Origin: Bilabrum cf. latius
Lineage: Eukaryota; Bigyra: Bicosoecida; Bigyra; Bicosoecida
Reading direction: 5' to 3'
Length of the DNA stretch: 64,000 bases
NCBI GenBank assembly: GCA_965178125.1
Contig: OZ237735.1
Span: forward strand, 806,001-870,000
Below are positions 1 through 10,941 of this stretch, in pieces. Position 1 is the first letter of the stretch. Each line of letters opens with the position of its first letter. Position numbers and translations under genes: made by a program. The notes under the pieces were generated by a model that had not been told where the DNA came from, searched no databases, and was given only the letters and a program-made list of their open reading frames with translations.

Positions 1-206
1 CTATACCCCCATTGCGATCCGCCTTGCTGGTAGTAGGAACTGCATGACCGAAATAGCGTTGCTCAACCAGTCAATGCAGGGGGCTGTGCTTCGTCTGGCC
101 AATCCGATTTTGTCAAACAAAAAACTACACGTTACTAAATGAATCGTGTCCGGGCAAGACTGCGGTTTTTAGCCATTGGCGCTCGTAGCGTGTCGGTAAT
201 CTTGAA

Positions 207-3200
207 ATGGCGTCTGCCATCGCTGCATTTTTCGGCGGGGGAAAGAAGGGGGTCGGGTCTGACTCCAAGTACTTCTCTGCCAAGCGCAGTGAGTGCACTA
301 ATCCAGAACCTTGAACGTGCGTCGGAACGCGACCACAGCACATTCCTGTTCTATTGCTGGTCTCAATCTGAATCGCAGGCGATCGAGAAATCGAAGAGCT
401 CTCTAAGGAATTGATCTCTCCTAAGATCGATGAGATGAAGGAGGCGATCAAGAAGGTTATTGCGAATATCACTGTCGGCAAGGACATGTCGCCGTTGCTG
501 CCCCAGCTTGTGAACTGCTTGCGCACCGGTGAGATTTATTTCTGCAAAGCTACACTGTATGGCCCGTGCATGCTCTCATGAACCTGTCTGAAGTCACGTC
601 CTGCCTGACCGGATCGCAGACAATCTTGAGGCGAAAAAGCTGGTCTACCTGTACCTGATCAACTACGCAAAGACGAATCCGGAAATGACAATGATGGCAG
701 CAAACGCGTTCGTGAAGGACACGCGCAACCCGAATCCGATGCTTCGAGCTCTCGCTTTGCGAACTATGGGAGCCATTCGCGTCGACAAGATCACGGAACA
801 GCTGTGCACCCCACTTAAGCACGCGCTAACGAAAGAGACAGTGAGTCTAATTTCTAACTGCTGCGTGCCTTGTTGCCGGAATACTCGCGCGAAGCCATGC
901 TCTGTACCACCTCAAAATCTGGCTACTGGGTTGCCGCCGTTTCGCCGCAGGACCCGTACGTCCGCAAGACCGCGGCCATCTGCGTGGCGAAGCTCTTTGA
1001 TACCAACCCCGAGCTCGCGCATGACCAAGGTTTCATCATCGACCTGAACAACCTCATCTCGGACCCCAACCCGACCGTGGTGGCCAACGCCGTGGCTGCC
1101 CTGGCCGAGATCCAGGAAGGCTCCAAGGACGACGTGTTCGTGATCAACACTGCCGCGCTCACCAAGCTTACCACCGCTCTGAACGAATGCAACGAGTGGG
1201 GATAGGTCTTCATCCTGGATGCCCTGGCTAGGTACGAGCCGGCCAGCGAGCGCGAGGCCGAATCGATCATCGACAGAGTGCTCCCTCGGCTCAAGCACGC
1301 CAACGCCGCCGTTGTCCTCTCCGCTGTCAAGATCGTCCTGCTCATGCTGGACCGGATCACGTCCCCGGACACGGTGACGGGCTACCTTAAGAAACTCTCC
1401 CCTCCCCTGGTGACACTTGCCCAGGCTCCCCAGCACGAGATCCAGTACGTGGCTCTGCGGAACATCTCGCTCGTGGTGCAGAAGCGGCCAGGCCTCCTCG
1501 CCAGCAAGGTCAATGTGTTCTTCTGCAAGTACAACGACCCCATCTACGTGAAGCTCGAGAAGCTCGAGCTGCTCGTGCGGCTGGTCACCGACAAGACGAT
1601 CGACGCGGTGCTCCGCGAGCTCAGGCAGTATGCCCAGGAGGTCGACGTCGAGTACGTCCGCAGGGCCGTCCGAACCGTGGGTCGGTGCGCCATTAAGCTA
1701 GAGAAGCAGGCGGAGAAGTGCATCATGGTGATGCTGCAGCTGCTAAAGACGAAGGTATCCTACGTCGTGCAGGAAGCCGTGGTTGTCACAAAGGACATAT
1801 TCCGAAGGTATCCCAACCGGTACGAGAGCGTGATTGCAGTGATGTGCAAGGCACTCGACAATCTGGACGAGCCTGAGGCCAAGGCCTCCCTGGTGTGGAT
1901 CGTGGGTGAGTACGCGGACCGCGTGGTGAACGCCGCGCAGCTGCTGGAGCTCTTCCTGAAGGGTTTCAAGGACGAGACCGCGCAGGTGCAGCTGGCCCTG
2001 CTGACCAGCATCGTGAAGCTGTACCTCAAGAAGCCCAAGGACGCTCTAGGTGCCAACTTGGTCCGCGAGGTGCTGAAGCTGGCCACCGAGGAGAGCGACA
2101 ACCCCGACCTGCGAGACAGGGGGTACATCTACTGGAGGCTGCTGTCCACTGCACCAAAGGCAGCCAAGCTGGTCATCCTGGCGGAGAAGCCCGTCATCTC
2201 GGATGACACGAACTCGCTGCCGCCCTCTCAGCTGGATGCGTTGATCCTGCAGCTCTCCACACTGGCAGCCGTCTACCACAAGCCGCCGTCCGCCTTCGTG
2301 CGTAGATCTGCCAAGGTCGAGTTCGGAAACTCTGACGACGACTCGGAGGACGACGACTCGGAGGAGGAGGGAGACTCTGGAGACGAGGGCGAGGGTGCTG
2401 GGGAGGAGGAGTCGGACGACGACGATCTCTTGGGAGGCGGCGAGCCCCAGGCTGGGCCTGCCAGCGGTGCCGGCGCCGACACGGGCCCCGCCGCCGCCGC
2501 TGACCCCGGAGACGGGGCGGGCAGCGACGACGATGAGGCTGACCTCTTCGGGGCTGACCCGTCACCTGGAGGGGCGCCGAAGCTCCTGAACGAAGCCGAG
2601 CTGCAGAGCGTGGGCTCCAAGGGCGGGTTGGCAATCAAGGCCGCCCTAGTGAGCGTGAACGGTGTGCCCAACCTGAAGCTCGAAGTGCAGAATGACCTGC
2701 CCGCCGGCACCGCGGTGCAGCACCTGGATACTAGACTGAATGTGAACTCGTTTGGGCTGGTGCCATCCACGCTGCGGGCCACCTTCCCATACCCAGTGGG
2801 GGCGGGCAGCACCGGGTCCATCCTGATCCCGCTCGAGGTAGGTGGCGCCGGCACTCCCAAGGCCGGCGCGGCTGCTGCTCAGGCCGTCGTGCCCCGCTTG
2901 CAGTTGGCATTCCGAGAGCCCACGAGCAAGACGGTGGTGCAGGGCACTGTGGCGCTGTGGATAGAAGGGACGTTCCCTCAAGACGCGGCGTACCCGAAGC
3001 AGGAGTTCGGGCCCGCCTACAAGGCCTGCACCGGGGAGGGCCAGGAGGCCGTGTCGGTGGCCAGGGGCCTGCCCAACTCGGACGTGGATGCGATCAAAGC
3101 AGCCCTGGGCAGTGCTGGTCTCAGCTACGTGGGCAAGAGGGCCTTGCCGGGTGACAAGGTCGGCGTGTATTTTGCCTGCAAGGCGTACGGTGCCGTGAGC

Positions 3201-3365
3201 GCTAGCAGCGGGCTTGGCCCAGGCCAGGTGCCTGTGCTTGTGGAGACGCAGCTCAAGGCCGGCATGCCGGTGTGCAAGATCACGGCGCGGTCCCCCGAGG
3301 CTGGGTACGCCGATCTGGGCGCTGCAGCGGTGGAGAGACTCCTGAGGAGGATGCCCGAGGCTTGA
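207..3365 (+). CDS. AP2B1: Beta-adaptin (AP-1/AP-2 large subunit), four exons, one UAG=Gln
   Basis: Large beta subunit of the clathrin adaptor complex, acting in coat assembly at the plasma membrane and/or trans-Golgi. Exons 207-288, 379-528, 620-840 and 951-3365 join to 956 codons (955 aa; human beta-adaptins are about 940-950). The N-terminal trunk begins with a DSKYF motif and runs through the usual HEAT/armadillo region ([38 protein letters not shown]). An acidic, Asp/Glu-rich hinge (about 2330-2570) leads to the C-terminal ear domain (from about 2625). The frame is interrupted once, by TAG at 1203-1205, exactly where animal beta1/beta2 adaptins have Gln in EWGQxFILD. The stop is TGA. The ATG at 207 gives a short Gly/Lys-rich leader before DSKYF. 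Whether it serves AP-1, AP-2 or both is not resolved; protists often have one shared beta1/2. Exon 4 is visibly more GC-rich than exons 1-3. Confidence 0.93.
289..378 (+). other. Intron 1 of beta-adaptin
   Basis: 90 bp, donor GTGAGT, acceptor TCGCAG. Removing it joins the first base of a Ser codon (A) to GC and continues straight into the conserved [10 protein letters not shown] region of beta-adaptin. Confidence 0.85.
529..619 (+). other. Intron 2 of beta-adaptin
   Basis: 91 bp, donor GTGAGA, acceptor TCGCAG. It splits an Asp codon (G|AC) between NCLRT and [12 protein letters not shown], which are adjacent in human beta-adaptins. Confidence 0.85.
841..950 (+). other. Intron 3 of beta-adaptin
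   Basis: 110 bp, donor GTGAGT, acceptor GCCGCAG, phase 0. It falls just before the conserved DPYVRKTAA segment. Confidence 0.85.
1203..1205 (+). other. In-frame TAG read as glutamine (diagnostic codon)
   Basis: This TAG lies inside beta-adaptin between NEWG and VFILD. Human beta1 and beta2 adaptins read TEWGQIFILD here, so the codon stands at a Gln that is nearly invariant in the family. More than 700 codons of unmistakable beta-adaptin follow in the same frame, so it cannot be the end of the gene. It is the cleanest single piece of evidence that UAG means Gln in this genome. Confidence 0.93.
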
Positions 3366-3522
3366 GGTGGTCAGAAGGCAATTAGTCCAGTGGGCCTGTC
3401 CGGCATGCATGAGCCATCGATCGAGCTTGCGTCGCGATGCCTGACTTTTCTATTCAATAGTCGTCTAAATTCATTCCATGCCATGGGAAACAGCCGCCCG
3501 CTTGCCACGAGGCAACGTAGGC

Positions 3523-4451
3523 TCACACGAGGTGGTACTCGGGCTTGCGGCCACGCTTGCGCTGCTTGCGGGAGGCTCCCCAGCCCCTGCGCTTGACGTT
3601 CGGGGCAACCTACTCGAAATCCCCCAGCTTGTCAGCCATCTCCTCCGCTCGCTCGCACACATCGTGCAGCATCTCCACGCAGTGCCTTCGGTTCAGCGTG
3701 ATCGTGTCATACCTCTCAGACTTGAACCGAATCAATCCCGTCTCCCAGTCGTAGAAAACGCCCAGAATCTCCTTCGCGTACTTTTTCCCAACTGTAGAGA
3801 GATTCAAATTGCCTATTGTTGTCTGCATCTTGACTCGTGCTCTCTTGATATCAGGCCGCCCCACAAGCCTCGAACCGAGCGTGAAGGCAAATTGTAGCTT
3901 GGCAGGATCAAATCTCAGAGTCCCTGCAGATGGGGGTGAGAGGTGTGCAACGGGGACATTTCAATTCGTAACGAAGAGAGAGGATGCGGTGGAGAGCATC
4001 AGTTTCGTCTCGGCTCACTGAGGACGCGGTCGCTGCTGGCGTCGTACATTGGACCGGTCTTTTGCTCGATGTCAAACTCCCTTTGTACATCCAATAGTGC
4101 TGTCTTGTCCATGTAGATTGGGATTGTGGCGGGAGCAGCACCTTCGCTATCATCGCCTAGCGCGCTGTATCCCTCCAAGTCGATTCCTCGTGGTACCTAG
4201 CTCCTCCTGACCATTTGCTCTGGTCTCTTGGCACTCTCCGCGTACATATTTCCCAATTCAGTGCCAACCGCGGTGCCATCCATAGATCGTAACTCATCTG
4301 TAGTAGGCATGCTGGACCGTACTTTGGTTGTCACGCTTGTCGTTGAAGACAACACCCTCCCACTAGCCGGCAGTGCTACCGAACGAGAAAAAGATACAAC
4401 TTCACCGATTGCACGGAATGCACATGAACTTCTCCCCAGAAACTTTCGCAT
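3523..4451 (-). CDS. Mitochondrial small-subunit ribosomal protein mS35-like, two exons
   Basis: Exons 4019-4451 and 3523-3923 join to 278 codons (277 aa) and end at TGA. The first 55 residues are rich in Arg, Ser and Ala with almost no acidic residues, as expected of a mitochondrial targeting peptide. The segment from RPDIKRARVKM through YDWETGLIRF to NRRHCVEML resembles the C-terminal domain of mS35 ribosomal proteins (basic beta strand, G-x-Y/F acidic turn, N/R-rich helix). That match is by memory of the family, not by search. The C-terminus is very basic (KRRGWG, RKQRKRGRK), suiting rRNA contact. Two in-frame UAG codons are read as Gln: one at 3610-3612 (DFE-Q-VAP) and one at 4197-4199 (RRS-Q-VPR). 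The gene converges on beta-adaptin (157 bp apart) and diverges from the EGF/NHL gene. The gene structure is more certain than the family call. Confidence 0.6.
3924..4018 (-). other. Intron of the mS35-like gene
   Basis: 95 bp, donor GTGAGC, acceptor CTGCAG, read on the minus strand. It splits an Arg codon (A|GG) between SSDRVL and TLRFDPAK. Confidence 0.75.
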
Positions 4452-4795
4452 TTGGGAGCCGTTGCAGGCGATACTATGTGATGTAAGAGGTCTTGAGGTC
4501 TTGCATTGACCAAAACAGAAAATCATCTTCATCTTTTGGTTGCAACCGATTTTTGCACGAGAGGCGTTGAGGGCCTGCGCTGCTAAGAGCTTGATACCCA
4601 CGCTAATAGAGAACTATTGGGACGTGCAATAATCGAAGACAATCATTTTGTAGTTGGTTCCGTAGAATCCGAATGTTGCCCCCGTCGCTTCCAAGCCACA
4701 GTGTCGATGAAGTGACCGCAGCCTCTGCTTCAAAGCACAGGCCCAGGTAGTCAACATGCTCGAGTACAGCATCAAAGAAGCTACCATCACGAACG
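4452..4795. other. Divergent intergenic region, possible hidden 5' exon
   Basis: 344 bp between the start of the mS35-like gene (-) and the first ATG of the EGF/NHL gene (+). It should hold both promoters. The minus strand stays open through here if UAG is read as sense, so the mS35-like gene could start further upstream. The EGF gene may have a small signal-peptide exon here. I see no convincing TATA element or RNA gene. Confidence 0.4.
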
Positions 4796-7700
4796 ATGTT
4801 AACGTATTTGACAGAGAGGAGACCCTGCTCTGCGCACCAGCGGGGTGGTCGCAGTCTGAGTGTCTTGTTCGCATTGAGCGGCTTGATTTCGCCCTCTCTT
4901 GGCTGGCGGCACTTCACAGGCTGGACAGACAAGCACTGGTGCGATTCCGTCATAGAACCTGAATGGCCGTTTGCGTACTCCAAGGTCCCGCTGCAGTCGT
5001 TCGAGCCAAGGGGTCGAACCGCGCAAGACCTGCAAGATATGGGACACGTGTGCAACTTGCGCGGTGCGCTGAGCAAGTGCCACAGATGCGAGGACATCGC
5101 GTGCGGTCCTGCTCTAGACCAAGTATGCAACTATCAGATCCAAGGGGTGCCGCCCAGTGCACTGGCAGCAAATATCCCATCCGTGCCCGACACCCCGTTC
5201 GCGGTTGGCAACATGGTATCCCACAGACAGGATTACGGGAATGCGAGCCGGATTTGCGTGATGCTTAGCGCTGGAGACTGTCTAGACCCAGCCACTACTG
5301 ACTGGAGCTAGTGTTCCGTGCGATGCTGGGGATCGGGGCTCGAGAGTCCATTGCCGTTCTCAGGGGGTTGGACCTACGACAGGCGGGAGGGCAACCCACA
5401 GGGGTACGTGGCCACGCTAGCAGGCGGGGCGGGATACTCGGACGCTATCCAAGCGAATGCACTCGCAGCAGACGTGAGGGCCTCGACGGCCTCCCCTCAG
5501 GCCCGGCATGAACCGGCCCCGGCAGGCTTCTCGGATGGGCACGCCACCCAGGACGCGCTCTTCCAGGCACCTCAGGGGGTGGCGCAGGACGCTCTCGGGA
5601 ACGTGTACGTAAGCGACACGCTCAACCACGCCATTCGAGTGGTGGTGAACGACTCGACAAGCAGCACCACCCCGTGGCGGGTCGTGACTTTGGCTGGCGG
5701 CCACGACCTTGCCAGCGGCGCGAGGGACGGCGCGCCTGGTTTCAGGGATGACCCGAGCATCGTGTCCGGCGGGTACGGGGGACTCGGGTCCAGATTTAGC
5801 CACCCGACTGGAATTGATCTTCACTACGACTGCGCGAGGCACGCTTCGTGTCCCCTGGAGCTCTTCGTCTCTGACACATTCAACCACCGCGTCAGGCGCA
5901 TTCGAGCGGCCGCCAACCCGGCCAACCCAGGCAATCCCTATGGCGCGCTTCCAACTAGAGACAGCCAGTCTGGAGGTGGGGCCGGGGGTGCATTAGTGAG
6001 CGATGGAGGCGCCACGTGGGACACGCGGTTGCTGGAGGTGACTACCCTGGCTGGCGGTGCCACAGATCTGCCCCCGGAGTCTGAGAGGCAAGGCCTAGCC
6101 GACCAGACAGGCACCACCGCCCGCTTTGACACGCCACACGGCCTAGTGGCCGACCCAATGCGACGGCGAGTGTACGTAGCTGACACAAACAACCACGTCA
6201 TCCGTGGGGTCGACATGGACTCGCAGGCGGTCTTCACCGTGGCGGGCACGATCCGCAGCGTGCGCGACAGGGAAGGTCCCGGATGCCCTGCTCCATGCGT
6301 GGAGGGCGTGCAGGGGTACAGAGATGGTCGATTGCGGGAATCGAGGTTCCACCACCCGTACGATGTGGCTCTGGGGGAAGATGGCACGCTGATGGTCGTG
6401 GATGGTGACAGGCTGAGGAGGCTCACCCTGCCGCCTGGCCTGACGTCCGACATCCAAGGCATCGACAGCGAGAATCGAGTAGTCACTCTGGCTGGCAATC
6501 TTCACGAAGGATTCGCCGATGGTATTGGTCAGGAAGCACGGTTTAGCAATCCTCGTGGGGTTGCTATGACAGCGGATGGCCGGGTGTACGTGGCAGATGC
6601 CGCGCCTTGCAGAATTCGGCGGGTAGACCCTGCGGATCACGTCGCAGTTCCATTGTAGTGCTCGGACCGCCTGGCAGATGTGGTGAGGCCGGAGGGGTGT
6701 GCCAGCTATGATCCTCCTCTGGATTCGGTGGATCGCAAATCGAGTTGGAAGAGCGGGCATATCCACTACAACTACTACCACCCGGAGGTGGACGGCTTCA
6801 TGGTACCGAGGTGCATGGGTGTGCCCCCGTTCGACAAGGGTGTCGAGAGCAATGGAGTCACGCTTGGCCCTCGGCTTGGCACCGGTAGTCGTCAATACGA
6901 GGAGAAGGTCCAGACGGATGATCGTACAACCATGCGGTTCTTCTGCGATCCGGGTTGCGGCGCAGCTGCCGCCGGCATCGCTGGTAGAGACATCGTCGGT
7001 GGTGGGGACGCAGAGCAGGTTTATTCGCAGGACTCGCTGCTGTGCGCATCTGCGGTGCACGCGGGTGTTATCGACGATACGGTTGGGGGACTCATCAACG
7101 TCACCATTCGCCGAGGGTGGGGACCGTTGTCTGGTTCTGACTCGATCAGCGCCAGCAGGGGGTTGAGTGCTGGCACCTTCAACGGTCTCACGTCTGTTGC
7201 AGCAGCCGAGGCACAGCGAACGTTCACTGTTGCGCCCTACAATCTATCTTTGGTGGAGGTGCAGACGGTGGCAGGCCATCCGTCAGCTGGGATTGACGAT
7301 TCTTGCGGGTACGACGACGAGAAGCCTGCGTTGGCGTCGAGGTTCCGCGGGCCTTCGTCCGTGGCTGTCTTTGTGAATTCAACGCTGACAAACACCCGAG
7401 GCATTGTAATCGCAGACACCTACAACAACGTGGTGCGATTCCTCTCGGCATCTTGCTCGGTACCTTGCGAGAATGGGGGTGTATGCGTTGGACCCGAGCA
7501 GTGCCAGTGCCCCTCGGGATGGTCAGGATCCGACTGCACTACGCCGGTGTGTTCCAGTGTTTGTGGGGCGAACGAGATCTGCACAGGGCCAGACGATTGC
7601 ACGTGCAAGCCTGGATTTTCAGGGCCTGGGTGCTCCGATGCAACTTGCCAGCAGACGTGCGTGCACGGAACGTGCGTTGCCCCTGACACGTGCCAATGCC

Positions 7701-10700
7701 AGCTTGGGTGGTTCGATGCGAATTGCACCACGCCAGTATGCGACTAGACGTGCGGTAATGGTGGCAATTGCACAGCTCCGGACACCTGCACTTGCCCTGA
7801 GCAGTGGTCAGGCTCCGATTGCAGGACTCCGGTGTGCCCGCAGGGGTGCTCTTCAAATGGCAACTGCACGGCTCCTGACACTTGCACCTGCGAGCATGAT
7901 TGGACCGGCCACGACTGCAGCAAGCCTATTTGCAGGCAAGGTTTCTTTCTTCCAGATCCCAACGCTCGCTATGCTCCCGTGTCGACTTCGGGTTAGCCGT
8001 GGCGAGAACCGTTTTGGGAGCAGTTCGTACCGTGCACTCTGGCTGAGTGGTGCGAGGAAACAGACACGTTTGACTGTCCTGGTCCGATGAGGCAGCAGCA
8101 TCGAACCGTTCTTCCCATCGACTACCCTGGCATACGAAATCTCACGGGCAAATTGAATGACGTAAACCCGCCACTGGGGCAGTGCATTGCAATTGAGCTT
8201 GATCTGAGCGCGGTGACCCCGTATCGCTACGAGAGCGAACTTGGCAATGCTACAGGCTACTTCAGGATGACCCCGAACTTGCCGTACGGCTGGGGGCCAA
8301 CGAACACGACGAACCCGTGGTCCAGCCCGTCTGCAACCAGCCCAGATAGACAGATTGCTCTGGTGCGCTGGGTCAACATGAACCAAGGTGTGTACGTTTG
8401 TGCAAATGGTGGCAACTGCACTGACGTAGACACGTGCACCTGTGCCCCCGGTTGGATTGGCTTCGACTGCCGCACTCCAGTGTGCCGGCAAGGGTACTAC
8501 GAGGATGAGCTGCTCAACTTGCGCTTCCCTGGTGCACAGGGGCAGTATCGCTGCAGTGAGCGAGCCATGACTGTATGGGAGAATTCGGCTGTCGGCAGCG
8601 AAAAATTCGCTGGCTATGTCCATGAACATCCCAATTACTACTCGAGGCACATGGACGATGCGATCGGCTGGGTACCTGTGCACCAAAAGACTCCACCACT
8701 TGGTGACAACACAGATGAGGGGTGGAGACGGGGAGGTTGGTGGGAGAGGGTTCCTCGAACGCGCTGGCTGCACGGGCTATGTGACGTAGAGTACAATCGA
8801 ACATGCGATTCCGGCGGCTACTACAAGGCAGTTGACCTCAGATCAAAGGAGGTGGGAGACCCTGTGGATGACACAGAGTATGCATTCAAGCCGAGGGTGA
8901 ATGTCACGTACGAGCAAGAGGTTGGCGAAGGCCGGTGGTTTGAGGCTGGAGGGTAGTGCGTGGACGTCGTGCAGAGGGGCTGCTTTAACGGTGGCTAGTG
9001 CGTTGCCCCTGACACGTGTCTGTGTCCCCCCGGGTGGGAAGGTCACGACTGTTCCTTGCCCGTGTGCTCGCAGTCCGTCGAAGAAGTTACCGTGGAGCAC
9101 AGTGCGTCCACGAGATGGACAGGAGACTAGTTCTTACCCCCAACTCTCGTGCGTGTAAACGATTCAAATTCCGGTGCTGCAGATGGCCTTTCTCCTCCGC
9201 CGGATCTACCCGGAGACAAGTTCGTACAGCTCAGGCAATGCCCTAACCGAGGCAATTGCACTCACCCAGATACCTGCACGTGCGAGAAGGGCTGGACCGG
9301 CAGCGATTGTACCGTTCCAATGTGCGCCCAGGAGTGCTTTAATGGAGGTTTTTGCAGCGCCCCCGACACGTGCACGTGTGTCACCCGTCCGGGCGCATTC
9401 GAGGACAACCGTGGCCAGCCGTACTTCAGAAAAAGTGATGGGGACCCGCAAGATACTGGCTGGACGGGTTTTGACTGCTCGGTGCCTATTTGCACGCAAG
9501 CCGAGCGGTTCGTGCTAAATGACGACGAAGGCACAGCTCGGCTAGCTGCAGGCGTTGTCAATGATGGGCGCAACTTCCAGGGCGGGTGCGTGCCTGCCTC
9601 TGAGTACACTCCAACAAACCGCACTCGAACATCTGAGGCATTGTGCGGCAGGGAGGTGTGGTATCAAGGGATCTATGAGCACTCCTGGACAAATGACGAG
9701 GCCAACTCGTTCCGAAGCGACGGCAGGTTCATGCGGGTCAACCACCCCAACTTCGTGCAAATTGATGCGCAAACTTGGGTGAACGGACCGCGAGTTGACG
9801 GTGAAGGGATCTATGCGTGCTTCAACGATGGTGCGTGCACGGCACCGGAGACATGCAACTGCACAGACGGCTGGGAAGGCTATGACTGCAACTCTCCTGT
9901 TTGCAGATACACTGACTACTACGGGAACATCCGTGGGTGCTAGCACAGCGGTATTTGTGCAGGACCGAACGACTGCCAGTGTATCTAGCACGAGTCGCTG
10001 TTGCCTGAGGTGCACCCTGATATATAGCCCACCACGACGGGGTGGACGGGGCAGGACTGTTCCATCGCGATATGTGCACAAGGATTTTTTGATCCTGAAT
10101 GCACTGAGGTGCCGCCAGGACCTGGTGGTGTGTCATCTGGTGGTCAAGGATGCTATCGGTGTGCGAATGGAGGCAACTGCACTGCCCCCGATGTGTGCAC
10201 TTGCCCTCCCGAGTGGACTGGGTTCGACTGCAAGACTCCAGTGTGCACCCAGCATGCAGATGTTCAGACTATAAAGGATCTTAACACGGAGGATCCTGTA
10301 AAGATTCAGCAGTTTGAGCTAGATCCCTGCGGCTCCGAGCTTACAGAAGAGTGGAACGGCATGACAGTCGGCCGCGGCAACTGTTCGTCGCCTGACACCT
10401 GCACGTGTCTTTGCAAGAGCCGGTCGTGGCTGGATGCGGACGGCAATTTAGTGGATGAACCATGGACAGACCCTCTTAATCGAGGGCTACAGCCTGGCTT
10501 CATATATGGCGATTCAGACTGCCTCGACGGGTACCAGGGGTACTTGAATCCAGACGGGTCGTTCAGGACTTGCCACCTAACCATCTACGTGCCGACTTGG
10601 TTCGAGCGCAATACGGTTCTGATCATCATTTTAGTTGCTGCTTTCATTGTTGTAGCCATTGCTGTGGGCATCTTCGTGCAGAGGAAGCTTCGGCAGAGGT

Positions 10701-10789
10701 ACGTGGCGATGATGGCGCAGCGGCGGGCATCTCGACGAACTTCGGAAGAGAGCACTGGCCCAAGTGCCACTGCTTTTGGAGCGCCGTGA
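4796..10789 (+). CDS. Large TSP1/NHL/EGF-repeat type I membrane protein, ten UAG codons
   Basis: About 1,997 aa if it starts at 4796. The N-terminal part carries a thrombospondin type-1-like motif (TDWSQCSVRC, with UAG as the Q at 5309-5311). About six NHL-type propeller blades follow (motifs [39 protein letters not shown]). Twelve or thirteen EGF-like repeats of the C-x-NGG-x-C-x-APDTCTC-x-GW-x-G-x-DC kind come next. A single membrane helix at about 10610-10675 ends in a basic stop-transfer (RKLRQRY) and a short Ser/Arg cytoplasmic tail. The other UAG codons are at 6656, 7745, 7994, 8954, 8996, 9128, 9941, 9986 and 10025. Several sit in EGF positions where Gln is usual (NGG-Q-C at 8996). The gene ends with tandem stops TGA TAA. 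It is probably a cell-surface adhesion or receptor protein. The 5' end is uncertain: an acceptor-like CTTCACAG near 4920 suggests an upstream exon. Confidence 0.82.
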
Positions 10790-10941
10790 TAACTCAATAC
10801 AGTACTCATCAAATACAAATCTTCTTGTCAGTATCTACACATGAATCATACAAAACTCTTAACGAATTTATCACAGAAACTGCACCGACGTAAACCCCGA
10901 GAATTTGACCTCACACTGGTTCTCGGCAGCGCCAAAGTCGC

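Noticed and set aside
2194-2860. Minus-strand open frames of 146-195 codons opposite the beta-adaptin hinge and ear
   Set aside because: They are Ser/Pro/Arg-rich mirror products of the acidic, GC-rich plus-strand hinge, without any conserved motif.
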